Source: Brevibacillus laterosporus
Lineage (GTDB): Bacteria; Bacillota; Bacilli; Brevibacillales; Brevibacillaceae
Assembly (NCBI RefSeq): GCF_030489605.1
Contig: NZ_JAUKFY010000012.1
Location: forward strand, 1 to 64,000
Reading direction: 5' to 3'
DNA length: 64,000 nt
The notes beneath the pieces are model-generated. The model made no database searches. It was not told the origin of the DNA and saw only the letters and a list, made by a program, of their open reading frames with translations. The translations under genes were made by a program, and so were the position numbers. Shown in pieces: positions 26,198 to 36,119 of the stretch. Position 1 is the stretch's first letter; each line of letters begins with the position of its first letter.

Positions 26198-27142
26198 CTA
26201 TATTTCCAAGCTGAAAACAGCAATTTCAGGTCTACTTCCCATGCGAATTGGCAATCTAGTCGTCCCAAGGCCTCGATTCACGTACAATTGCATCGTGTGG
26301 TTCCCTTGGCGAAGCTGGTATAGACCCTCTTTATATTTTCGAGCTAACGAAGGCGTGATCACAGGCCCCAGCAGAGGAATCTGCACTTGTCCGCCATGGC
26401 TGTGGCCTGATAATTGCAGATCAACAGGGTAGCTAACGATCCGATCAGCAACATCAGGCTCATGAACGAGACAAATGACGAAACTCTCTGCAAGAGGTGA
26501 AGTAAAGCTGGGCAATTGATTCGAAAAAGTCTGTTCCTTCATGGAAGTAAGCTGCTCTCCCTGCTCAAGCAGTCCTAATGTCTCCTCTAGCTTTGGCTTG
26601 CCAAGTAAAAAGTCATCTAAACCAGCGATGGTAATCGATTTTTTATTTTTTAAGGCAATCGTTTTCACATCATTGACAAGTAACTCAAAGTTAGCTTGCT
26701 CCATCACCTGTCGGTAGTATTCACTCCCGCCACCGCCACGATCATGGTTTCCATACACTGCGAACTTGCCAAGGGGAGCATTCAATTCTGCTAGAATGGC
26801 TATCAATGCGTCCTTGCCTTCTTTAAAGCTCCTGACCCGATCCAAGAGATCACCTGTGAACACAATAAGATCAGGCTTCTGTTCATTAATGAGGGTAACA
26901 ACCTCTTTTAGTTGTGCAAGCGAAAAGTGGGGACCTACGTGTGTATCGCTAAATTGGACGATTGTAAGCCCCTGCTTCTTATCGAGCAATCTTGAAATTT
27001 CTACCTGATGGCGAGTTATCACCACGGACTTGGGTTCCACGTAGGCAGCGTATATCAAACCAGCTACGCCTATGATGATCAGTATAAGTAATGTAGAGAT
27101 GCTATATTTGACGATGGTTAGCGAAAGGATTTCTCCAAGCAT
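26198..27142 (-). CDS. Membrane-anchored metallophosphoesterase (YkuE-like)
   Basis: The 314-aa protein has an N-terminal transmembrane segment (about residues 13-33) and a calcineurin-like phosphoesterase domain: VQFSDTHVG, VFTGDLLDR, AVYGNHDRGG, CLVHEPD and LSGHSHGGQ supply the metal ligands in canonical order. YkuE-type enzymes act on cell-envelope phospholipid or lipoteichoic-acid-related substrates. The exact substrate is unknown. It appears to be a single gene. Confidence 0.88.
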   Translation of the reverse strand: MLGEILSLTIVKYSISTLLILIIIGVAGLIYAAYVEPKSVVITRHQVEISRLLDKKQGLTIVQFSDTHVGPHFSLAQLKEVVTLINEQKPDLIVFTGDLLDRVRSFKEGKDALIAILAELNAPLGKFAVYGNHDRGGGGSEYYRQVMEQANFELLVNDVKTIALKNKKSITIAGLDDFLLGKPKLEETLGLLEQGEQLTSMKEQTFSNQLPSFTSPLAESFVICLVHEPDVADRIVSYPVDLQLSGHSHGGQVQIPLLGPVITPSLARKYKEGLYQLRQGNHTMQLYVNRGLGTTRLPIRMGSRPEIAVFSLEI

Positions 27143-27250
27143 ATTCCCACCCCTTTCTCTATTACTCTACCAATCTTATGTTACACAGAGATGACAAAAG
27201 AACGAATCATGTGCTACCCAAGCTCTTTCTACTCCAACAAACCCCTGCTG

Positions 27251-28915
27251 TCATTCACTGAGTGGAATAACGGCGTCATGTATTACCTGCTCTAAACGTT
27301 TTTTGTGAGTAGCTGTTTCCTCTGCGCTCCACCCTAGCTTTTTAGCCATATAAGCAATAACGGGCTCCTTCCAATCTCTAACCCCTTGTATATGAAAATA
27401 AAGATCTCCTGTACGACGAACAAAGAAATCCTCTGGAGTGGCTGCCATCTCTTCTTCTATCGCATACATAAGAGGGCCAAAAATATGTGCAGGCAATCCC
27501 GCTTCCGCTCTCTCTGCCTCATATTCGCTTATTCGCGAGAAAATCCGAGATACATTTGACCCATAGCGAGCAACTAACTGCTCCGCTTCCCGCTCAGATA
27601 GGCCGATTGAGACGCCCTCTTTTATCTTATCCTTCTTGAATAACGCAAACTTGTCAGCTCCGCCTACGTCGCCGCCAGATAAACGAATTTTATCAGTTGT
27701 ACAACGTGGATAATTGCCTTGCCCTTCTGTTTTGAATTGCTCAACTAGTAAATCAACAATTCTCTCAGCCATTTTACGATATCCAGTCAGCTTCCCTCCT
27801 GCAATTGTTAATAGACCTGATTCAGACAGGAAAATCTCGTCCTTACGCGAAAGCTCAGACGGGGATTTGCCATCCTCATGTATCAATGGACGTAAGCCTG
27901 CCCAGCTGGATTCTACATCTTCTCCTGTTAGTTTAAGTGACGGGAACATAAAATTAGCTGCACGAAGAATGTAGTCACGATCCTCTACAGTCATTTTGGG
28001 GTTAGCAATGTCTCCCTGATAGTTCGTATCCGTTGTTCCTACGTAGGTCTTATTATCTCGGGGAATGGCAAACACCATGCGGCCATCAGGTGTGTCAAAA
28101 TAAATCGCTTGGTTTAATGGAAATCTTTTTTTGTCTATTACAAGATGAACACCCTTTGTGATATGCAGTCTCTTTCCTTTTTTCGAGCCATCAATTTCTC
28201 GAATGGTATCTACCCACGGACCCGCCGCATTAATGATTTTCTTAGCACGGATTGTAATTTTCTCACCGCTGATCTGGTCAATAGCCATCACTCCGTATAC
28301 CCTGCCATTCTCATACAACAAGTCCTCTGCTTTCATATAATTAATAGCTGTTGCTCCCCGCCGAACCGCTTCCTTCATCACTTCCATCGTGAGGCGAGCG
28401 TCATCTGTCCGGTATTCTACGTAATAACCGCCGCCTTTTAGCTTATCCTTGGCTAGCAGCGGCTCTTTGGCCAGCGTCTGCTCCTTGTTGAGCATGATAC
28501 GGCGTTCACTTTTCTTGACCCCTGCTAGTGCGTCATAAACTCGTAAGCCGACGGATGTAGCAAATTTACCATATGTTCCCCCTTCTATCATGGGAAGCAG
28601 CATCCATTCTGGCGTAGTGACATGGGGAGCATTTTCATACACGATTGCTCGTTCTCGTCCTACCTCGGCAACCAGCTTCAATTCCAGTTGCTTTAAATAA
28701 CGCAAGCCTCCATGAACGAGCTTTGTCGAGCGGCTAGAGGTCCCGGCAGCAAAATCCTGCATTTCAATCAAAGCAGTATTGATCCCACGTACTTGTGCAT
28801 CCAGCGCGATTCCAGCTCCAGTGATTCCGCCCCCGATCACCAGCAAATCATATTCCTGCATCTCCATATCCCGCAATATTTGTCTCTTAGATAAGCTTGA
28901 AAATGGCTTTGTCAT
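27251..28915 (-). CDS. glpD: Aerobic glycerol-3-phosphate dehydrogenase
   Basis: The FAD-dependent enzyme of about 554 aa oxidises glycerol-3-phosphate to DHAP at the membrane and feeds electrons to quinone. YDLLVIGGGITGAGIALDA is the dinucleotide-binding motif, GTSSRSTKLVHGGLRYLK the FAD family motif, and INAAGPWVD is present. The start at 28915 follows AGGAG by 10 nt; an upstream frame to 28936 includes that site. A leader terminator with a GlpP-type element precedes it. Confidence 0.95.
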   Translation of the reverse strand: MTKPFSSLSKRQILRDMEMQEYDLLVIGGGITGAGIALDAQVRGINTALIEMQDFAAGTSSRSTKLVHGGLRYLKQLELKLVAEVGRERAIVYENAPHVTTPEWMLLPMIEGGTYGKFATSVGLRVYDALAGVKKSERRIMLNKEQTLAKEPLLAKDKLKGGGYYVEYRTDDARLTMEVMKEAVRRGATAINYMKAEDLLYENGRVYGVMAIDQISGEKITIRAKKIINAAGPWVDTIREIDGSKKGKRLHITKGVHLVIDKKRFPLNQAIYFDTPDGRMVFAIPRDNKTYVGTTDTNYQGDIANPKMTVEDRDYILRAANFMFPSLKLTGEDVESSWAGLRPLIHEDGKSPSELSRKDEIFLSESGLLTIAGGKLTGYRKMAERIVDLLVEQFKTEGQGNYPRCTTDKIRLSGGDVGGADKFALFKKDKIKEGVSIGLSEREAEQLVARYGSNVSRIFSRISEYEAERAEAGLPAHIFGPLMYAIEEEMAATPEDFFVRRTGDLYFHIQGVRDWKEPVIAYMAKKLGWSAEETATHKKRLEQVIHDAVIPLSE

Positions 28916-28968
28916 CTCATTCACTCTCCTGTGCATAATAACGAACGTATTTTTTCGTCAGGTGAATA

Positions 28969-29038
28969 AAAAAAAGACCACAACAAGATCCTTCTTATTT
29001 AAAAGGACCTGCTGTGGTCTACTCCAATTCTCCGACCG
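28969..29038 (-). promoter_or_regulatory. glpD leader terminator with GlpP-type element
   Basis: On the minus strand, GGTCGGAGAATTGGAG is followed by a hairpin whose arms begin AGACCACAGCAGGTCC and end TTGTTGTGGTCT, then T8. The first motif recurs as CGGAGAATCGGAG ahead of the glpF leader hairpin. Known: in B. subtilis GlpP with glycerol-3-phosphate prevents termination in the glpD leader. Matching paired leaders with glpP upstream support the same control here. Confidence 0.8.
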
Positions 29039-29091
29039 ATATTAACTTGTTCCATTTGATAATCAAAGTATAGCGTAGATTGCTACCTGCT

Positions 29092-30627
<1,536 letters not shown>

Positions 30628-30661
30628 TCAGTATTTTTTCTCTAATCTAATCTAATCTAGT

Positions 30662-31372
30662 CTAAGCAAGAAATACGACTTTATAGAACAGCGCTGCCAA
30701 TACTCCTCCTATGATGGGGCCCACCACCGGAATCCAAGCATAACTCCAATTGGATGTTCCTTTTCCAGCAATCGGTAACAGACAGTGGGCCAAACGTGGG
30801 CCTAAATCTCTTGCCGGGTTAATGGCATACCCTGTCGTGCCGCCCAGAGATACCCCGATGCTAATGATTAAAAGTCCTACGACAAACGGGTTTAATCCAT
30901 CTACAAATTTATTCGCTCCAATCGCAAGAATACCAAAAACTAAAATAAAAGTACCTATGATTTCACTTAACAGGTTTCCTAGCGTATTTGGAATGGCAGG
31001 ATCAGTTGCAAAAACAGCCAGTTTCGCCCCCTTGTCCTCTGTTTGCTTCCAGTGAGGCAGATAGTGCAGCCAGACAATCACGGCTCCCAGGAAGGCTCCG
31101 ATCATTTGTGCCACGATATACAACGGTACGTCCGCCCAAGCAAATCTGTCAATGGCGGCCAATGCAATCGTAAGGGCTGGATTCAGATGGGCACCACTTA
31201 TTCCCCCAACAGCATACGCTCCCATAGTCACTGCCAACCCCCAGCCAATCGTGATGACGATCCACCCTGAATGCTGAGCTTTTGATTTATTGAGAACAAC
31301 CCCTCCTACTACACCGCCCCCCAAAATAATTAAAAGCATAGTCCCAACTAATTCACCTACAAATGGCGACAT
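30662..31372 (-). CDS. glpF: Glycerol uptake facilitator
   Basis: The 236-aa aquaglyceroporin has six membrane segments and the two NPA-type loops, SGAHLNPALTIALA (about residue 60) and GYAINPARDLGPR (about residue 185). The Asp after NPAR marks glycerol channels. AAAGGGGG precedes the ATG. A GlpP-type leader lies just upstream. Confidence 0.95.
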   Translation of the reverse strand: MSPFVGELVGTMLLIILGGGVVGGVVLNKSKAQHSGWIVITIGWGLAVTMGAYAVGGISGAHLNPALTIALAAIDRFAWADVPLYIVAQMIGAFLGAVIVWLHYLPHWKQTEDKGAKLAVFATDPAIPNTLGNLLSEIIGTFILVFGILAIGANKFVDGLNPFVVGLLIISIGVSLGGTTGYAINPARDLGPRLAHCLLPIAGKGTSNWSYAWIPVVGPIIGGVLAALFYKVVFLA

Positions 31373-31404
31373 TCTCTGTATCCCCCTTTATGCTTGACAG
31401 ACAA

Positions 31405-31478
31405 CAAAAAACCCACAGGAAACAATCCCTATTATACGATAGGGAAGCCTCTGTGGGTCTCCGATTCTCCGTCACCTG
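31405..31478 (-). promoter_or_regulatory. glpF leader terminator with GlpP-type element
   Basis: On the minus strand, GACGGAGAATCGGAG leads into a hairpin (ACCCACAGAGG with CCTGTGGGT, inner CCCTATCG/TATAGGG) and a T6 run. The element matches the one before glpD. Both leaders should therefore be antiterminated by GlpP when glycerol-3-phosphate is present. Confidence 0.8.
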
Positions 31479-31553
31479 ATTAACTTTATAACCCATTTAA
31501 GCAAACAAAAGATAATTCTGTCAACAATGAATTATCAGGGAATCGAAAAAGTT

Positions 31554-32114
31554 TTATTTATTCTCATAATGGTGCCAAATCTCTTTTCGTGACGTTGTTA
31601 CCGCAACAGCCCCGCCACTAAAGGCACACTCAGCATCCTCCACAGTTCTGATTAACCCACCAGCAAGCACAGGAATTTTCACACGCTCATATACTTCGGC
31701 AATAATATGCGGCATAATGCCAGGTAAAACCTCGATATAATCAGGCTGTGTCTGTTCCAAAAGACGGTAGCTTGTTTCAAGCGCCGTAGTGTCCAGCAAA
31801 AATAAACGTTGAATTGCTAGGACTTTATTTTTCTTGGCGGTTAATACAGCACTCTTGCGCGTGGAAATTACACCCGCTGGTCGAATTTCCTGACATAAAA
31901 ATTCAGTTGCATATTCATCATTTCGTAAGCCATTGATAAGGTCAACATGTACAAGCATTTTTTTATTATGCTTTTTCGACATTTGGACAATATGCTTTAA
32001 TTGCCCCACATGGCTATCCAACAATACTAAATATTCAAAACGACTTTTAAGCAATGCCTCGAAATCCTTCATCTGCCGAACTGCTGGTAAAACTTTCTGA
32101 TGTAAAAAATCCAT
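31554..32114 (-). CDS. glpP: Glycerol-3-phosphate-responsive antiterminator
   Basis: The 186-aa protein matches the GlpP family, a TIM-barrel RNA-binding antiterminator. KMLVHVDLINGLRNDEYAT, GVISTRKSAVLTAKK and YIEVLPGIMPHII are diagnostic, and the phosphate-site GGLIRTVEDAE is present. It precedes glpF and sits only 21 nt after the GNAT gene of the NRPS operon, so read-through from that operon could feed glpP. Confidence 0.93.
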   Translation of the reverse strand: MDFLHQKVLPAVRQMKDFEALLKSRFEYLVLLDSHVGQLKHIVQMSKKHNKKMLVHVDLINGLRNDEYATEFLCQEIRPAGVISTRKSAVLTAKKNKVLAIQRLFLLDTTALETSYRLLEQTQPDYIEVLPGIMPHIIAEVYERVKIPVLAGGLIRTVEDAECAFSGGAVAVTTSRKEIWHHYENK

Positions 32115-32135
32115 GTAAACACTTCACATCCTGTA

Positions 32136-32768
32136 TCAAAAACTGTCATGCATCATTGTAGCAGGATTTTTCGATGATGCAACACTGGATTCACAGCACA
32201 ACTCTTTCTCATCGCCTTTCACCGATTTAGCGATGAAAATCGTGTCTACATATGTACCGTCAGGATATTTGACTTCTGCAATCTTTCTTCCCTCTTCTAC
32301 AAACCCAAAGCTCTTGAGTAAACGAAGGGATCTTTCATTATGTGCAAATGCTTCACCCGAAAGCTTTTCAATTACAGGATGTGCCTCTGCCCACTCTAGC
32401 ATGACTTCAAAAAAAAGACCTCCAATTCTTTGACCCCGCCACTCTTCTTTAATTGTTAACGCGATCATGCCTACATGCTGTACTCTCTTCGTTTCTCTTG
32501 GCGTGACGGTCATAATTCCTATTAATTCATTCTCACATTCTGCGATAAAGGCCACTTTGTTAGGATCATTCCAGAAGGCATCAATACCGGCGGCGACTTG
32601 CTCATCATTAGCGATAAATTCCTCCCCAGAGGTGAGCATAAAGGGATTGTCGTGAAAGACTTGCTCGTAATGCTTGCGAACCTTCGAAGCATCCTTTGCT
32701 GTCGGTGAACGAAATGAAATGATACGCTCCGATTTGCTTTGTTTCGATACAGGTACGATCTGAGCCAT
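32136..32768 (-). CDS. GNAT N-acetyltransferase, last gene of the NRPS operon
   Basis: The 210-aa protein has a GNAT fold: motif A around IKEEWRGQRIGGLFFEVML (R-G-x-x-I-G for acetyl-CoA) and motif B around NERSLRLLKSFGFVEEGR. It begins 2 nt after the NRPS2 stop and so is almost surely co-translated. It may acetylate the peptide product, for example at a basic side chain or for self-protection, but this is inference. A TGCATCAT/ATGATGCA stem lies near its 3' end. Confidence 0.8.
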   Translation of the reverse strand: MAQIVPVSKQSKSERIISFRSPTAKDASKVRKHYEQVFHDNPFMLTSGEEFIANDEQVAAGIDAFWNDPNKVAFIAECENELIGIMTVTPRETKRVQHVGMIALTIKEEWRGQRIGGLFFEVMLEWAEAHPVIEKLSGEAFAHNERSLRLLKSFGFVEEGRKIAEVKYPDGTYVDTIFIAKSVKGDEKELCCESSVASSKNPATMMHDSF

Positions 32769-32770
32769 AG

Positions 32771-35700
32771 CTATCTATCCTTCCTTTTCATCTGGTGTAA
32801 AATATGTTGAAGCAGTGTAGTGTTCCTTTGTAGAAAATGCCCATTAAACATACTGTAATGCATGCCTGCACCTTGATATTCTCTATATGCTCCTTTTGTA
32901 AATTTTCCCCACATTTGCAAATCCGCTGGCTGTGCAATATTATCCTCATCTGGCTCTGCCTGCACAAAGTGAATGGCCGCCTGTACTTGACCAACATGAG
33001 CCAACTGAAGGAAGTAAGCAACATAAGCCCTTGTTTTCTTGAGAACCCGCTCTTTGACAACCTCGTCGCCATGACTAAAGTCTAAGATTTCTCTGATATT
33101 TTCCAGTTGCAGGAAGCGTTCGATCTCATCCTCTTGCTCCTTGGGAGTCATTTTCATCTGTTCTGTTTTCATATAGGTGTCAAACATGATGATATCGGAT
33201 ACAGCGTGCCCCTTTTCTTCCATTGCTTTTGCCACTTCGAATGCTAGATTTCCACCAGCTGAATAACCGAGGAAAATGTACGGTCCTTCTGGCTCCGCAT
33301 CCAAAATCTGTTGGACATACAGCTCGATGCGATTTTCCTCTTCTATATATTCAAATCCATAAAATGTAGCTTCCTGAGCCAGCAATTCCGCAATTCGTTT
33401 ATAGATAAAGATGAAACCATTTATGGGAGGAAAACAAATCACTTTGAGATCGCCGGCTCTGTTTAATAGCGTCATGTGATGGTTACTCTCCTCCATATAA
33501 AAAGCAAAGGCCCGTTCTGCCATATATTCGATCGTTGGATTTTCATACAGTAATTTTAAGGGAATCTCAACGTTTAATTCTTGTGCCACCTGATTAATCA
33601 TCTTGAGCATTTTGAGCGAATACCCGCCTAGCTCAAAGAAATTGTCCTTAATTCCGATCGGCTTGATTTCCAGAACATCCTCCCAGATGCTAACCAAGCT
33701 AGCTTCCAGAGACGTTCTGGGTTCTACATACTCTTGCTTGGATCGCAGGCTGTTCTCTGGCTTTGGCAAAGCTTTTCGATCAATTTTTCCATTAGGAGTC
33801 AGCGGGATTTTTTCTATCTGGATAACATACGTAGGAAGCATATAGTCAGGCAAAGAAACAGATAACGCTTTTCGTACATCTATAGCTCCTATGTCTTCTG
33901 TAGCCACCGCATAGGCGCATAGCTCATTGATTCCATCCTTGTTCGGTCTGGCTACTACTACTGCTTCCTGCACAAAGCCAAGTAACAGCAGTTGCCCTTC
34001 AATCTCACCCAATTCAATCCGATGCCCTCTAATTTTTACCTGATGATCCAGTCGTCCCATATATTCAAGAGTGCCGTCTGCCAGCCATCTAGCCAAGTCT
34101 CCAGTCTTATACATGCGTTCCCCAGCTATATAAGGATTGTCGATAAAGCGCTCCTGCGTCAGCTCCTGTCTGTTCAGATATCCTCTGGCAACGCCTGCCC
34201 CTGATACATACATTTCGCCAGGTACCCCGATTGGCAGCAGCTTTCTATCCTGATCCAATACATAGATGGACAGAGTCGGAATCGGTTGGCCTATGTTGCT
34301 TGCGTGCTGATGGAAATCCTCCTCGTTCAGCTCACGGAAGGTAGCATGGACTGTGATTTCGGTAATGCCATACATATTGATTAGTTTGGTCTGAGGATAT
34401 TTTGCTTTCCACGGCTGCAGCTGTCTTGGCGTTAAGGCTTCTCCTCCGAAAATGACGTACCTCAGATGTAATTTCTGATCAGCGGATTTTAGCTCTTCAT
34501 TTATGAGTTGATAAAAAGCGGTGGGTGTCTGATTAAGTATCGTTACTTGCTCACGCTGTAATAATCGTAAAAAGACCTTGGTGTCTTGAGCAACCAGCTT
34601 AGGAACCACTACCAGCTTTGCGCCAAACAGTAGGGCTCCAAAAATTTCCCATACCGAAAAATCAAAGCTAAAGGAATGAAATAACGTCCAGACGTCTTGA
34701 TGGGTGAAGGAAAATAAGGGAGTGTCTGGAACCAATAAACGTACGACATGTCTGTGTTCAATCATGACACCCTTGGGGTGGCCAGTCGTCCCTGATGTAT
34801 AGATGATGTACGCTAGGGCTTGCGGGGAAATCTCTACAGACAGGTTTTCACTAGCACACTTTTGCAGGGTTTCATCATGAACAAGAAGAATTGTTCCCGA
34901 ATAGGTGGAAGCCGTTGGGCCGTGTCTATCTGTAAGCAAAAGCTTCGCCCCGCTATCTTCTAGCATATAAGTAATTCGATCCTGTGGATAAATCGGGTCA
35001 ATAGGAAGATAGGCTGCTCCTGCTTTTAAAATGCCAAGTATACCCACAATCATTTCTACGGAACGTTCAACCATGATCCCGACGATATCGTTAGGCTGAA
35101 TCCGACGATCTATTAGTGCTCTCGCTACCTGATTAGCACGTCTATTCAATTCCTCGTATGTCATACGCTGATCATCACATACCAAGGCTTCTCGTGCCGA
35201 ATGCTTCTCGGCCTGTTCCTCGAATAGCTGAACAATTGTTTTGTCCTGCGGATAACCAGACTGTGTTTGATTAAAACCGAAGACGAGCTGGTGCCTTTCC
35301 TTCTCAGACAAGAACTCTATCTCCTGACTGGATTGTTTCGGATTGGACAGAGCCTGCTGAAGTAACCGTAGCATATGCTGAACAATGCGATGAATGGTCC
35401 CCTCCAGATAACATTCTGAATCGTAATGCAGCTCAATTTCCAGACTGTTTCCCCTATCCCGGAATAAAAAAAGCATGCTAGTCTGTATGGTATCAATCTC
35501 GTTCACGTCATGAACGCTATCAAGCAAAACGACCGTCTGCATAGTCAACTGAGATGGATCGTCTATCTCTGGATGCAGCATCCGTACGACCTCTGCAAAA
35601 GAAAGGTTGGGATGCTGATCTGCCTCCATAACTGTTTGTTTGATTTTTCCCGCCCATTCAGCAAAGCTGTCCTTCTTCGTCCCAACAGTTCGCAGAGCTA

Positions 35701-36046
35701 GAAGATGGTTGGCTGTCTTCTCCCTGCTTTTCAGATGAAAAGGGGGCATGCCAACCAGAATATCCTCACCCCCTGTATAATGGCTAAGCAACAGCTTCAC
35801 ACCGCTCACAAGTAAAACATACATTCCAAACGGTGATCCATTGCTGGCCGCTCTCACTTTTTCAGACAGGTCGGCAGGGAAAATCGCTTTATAGACACAT
35901 CTAGTACTCTCCTTGCCTGTTCTGATCAAATCCTCCAAAAATCCGCTCGCGACTACATTTCCTTGTAATTTGTCTAGCCAGTATTGCTGCTCCTTTTGCC
36001 ACTTTCCAGTCGTCATTGTACCTGATTGACTTAATGTGTCGCGCAT
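32771..36046 (-). CDS. NRPS 2: half C, A (Thr), PCP, TE
   Basis: The protein is 1091 aa. Residues about 15-250 cover only the C-terminal lobe of a condensation domain (QQYWLDKLQG onward); the catalytic HHxxxDG lobe is absent. The A domain (about 265-755) has YIIYTSGTTGHPKG and pocket residues I read as D-F-W-N-I-G-M-V-H-K, the classic threonine code. A PCP follows with ELGGYSLK, and a type I TE with GYSAGG (Ser near 929). The Thr hydroxyl and TE allow lactone or linear release. AAGGAG precedes the ATG, 73 nt after NRPS1. Substrate by code is strong; the final structure is inference. Confidence 0.9.
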   Translation of the reverse strand: MRDTLSQSGTMTTGKWQKEQQYWLDKLQGNVVASGFLEDLIRTGKESTRCVYKAIFPADLSEKVRAASNGSPFGMYVLLVSGVKLLLSHYTGGEDILVGMPPFHLKSREKTANHLLALRTVGTKKDSFAEWAGKIKQTVMEADQHPNLSFAEVVRMLHPEIDDPSQLTMQTVVLLDSVHDVNEIDTIQTSMLFLFRDRGNSLEIELHYDSECYLEGTIHRIVQHMLRLLQQALSNPKQSSQEIEFLSEKERHQLVFGFNQTQSGYPQDKTIVQLFEEQAEKHSAREALVCDDQRMTYEELNRRANQVARALIDRRIQPNDIVGIMVERSVEMIVGILGILKAGAAYLPIDPIYPQDRITYMLEDSGAKLLLTDRHGPTASTYSGTILLVHDETLQKCASENLSVEISPQALAYIIYTSGTTGHPKGVMIEHRHVVRLLVPDTPLFSFTHQDVWTLFHSFSFDFSVWEIFGALLFGAKLVVVPKLVAQDTKVFLRLLQREQVTILNQTPTAFYQLINEELKSADQKLHLRYVIFGGEALTPRQLQPWKAKYPQTKLINMYGITEITVHATFRELNEEDFHQHASNIGQPIPTLSIYVLDQDRKLLPIGVPGEMYVSGAGVARGYLNRQELTQERFIDNPYIAGERMYKTGDLARWLADGTLEYMGRLDHQVKIRGHRIELGEIEGQLLLLGFVQEAVVVARPNKDGINELCAYAVATEDIGAIDVRKALSVSLPDYMLPTYVIQIEKIPLTPNGKIDRKALPKPENSLRSKQEYVEPRTSLEASLVSIWEDVLEIKPIGIKDNFFELGGYSLKMLKMINQVAQELNVEIPLKLLYENPTIEYMAERAFAFYMEESNHHMTLLNRAGDLKVICFPPINGFIFIYKRIAELLAQEATFYGFEYIEEENRIELYVQQILDAEPEGPYIFLGYSAGGNLAFEVAKAMEEKGHAVSDIIMFDTYMKTEQMKMTPKEQEDEIERFLQLENIREILDFSHGDEVVKERVLKKTRAYVAYFLQLAHVGQVQAAIHFVQAEPDEDNIAQPADLQMWGKFTKGAYREYQGAGMHYSMFNGHFLQRNTTLLQHILHQMKRKDR

Positions 36047-36119
36047 CCTTTTTCTCTCCTTATCAGATCGAGTAGGGAGAGAATCCTCTCCCTTTTATAC
36101 CAGAGAAAAATCTTTGCTA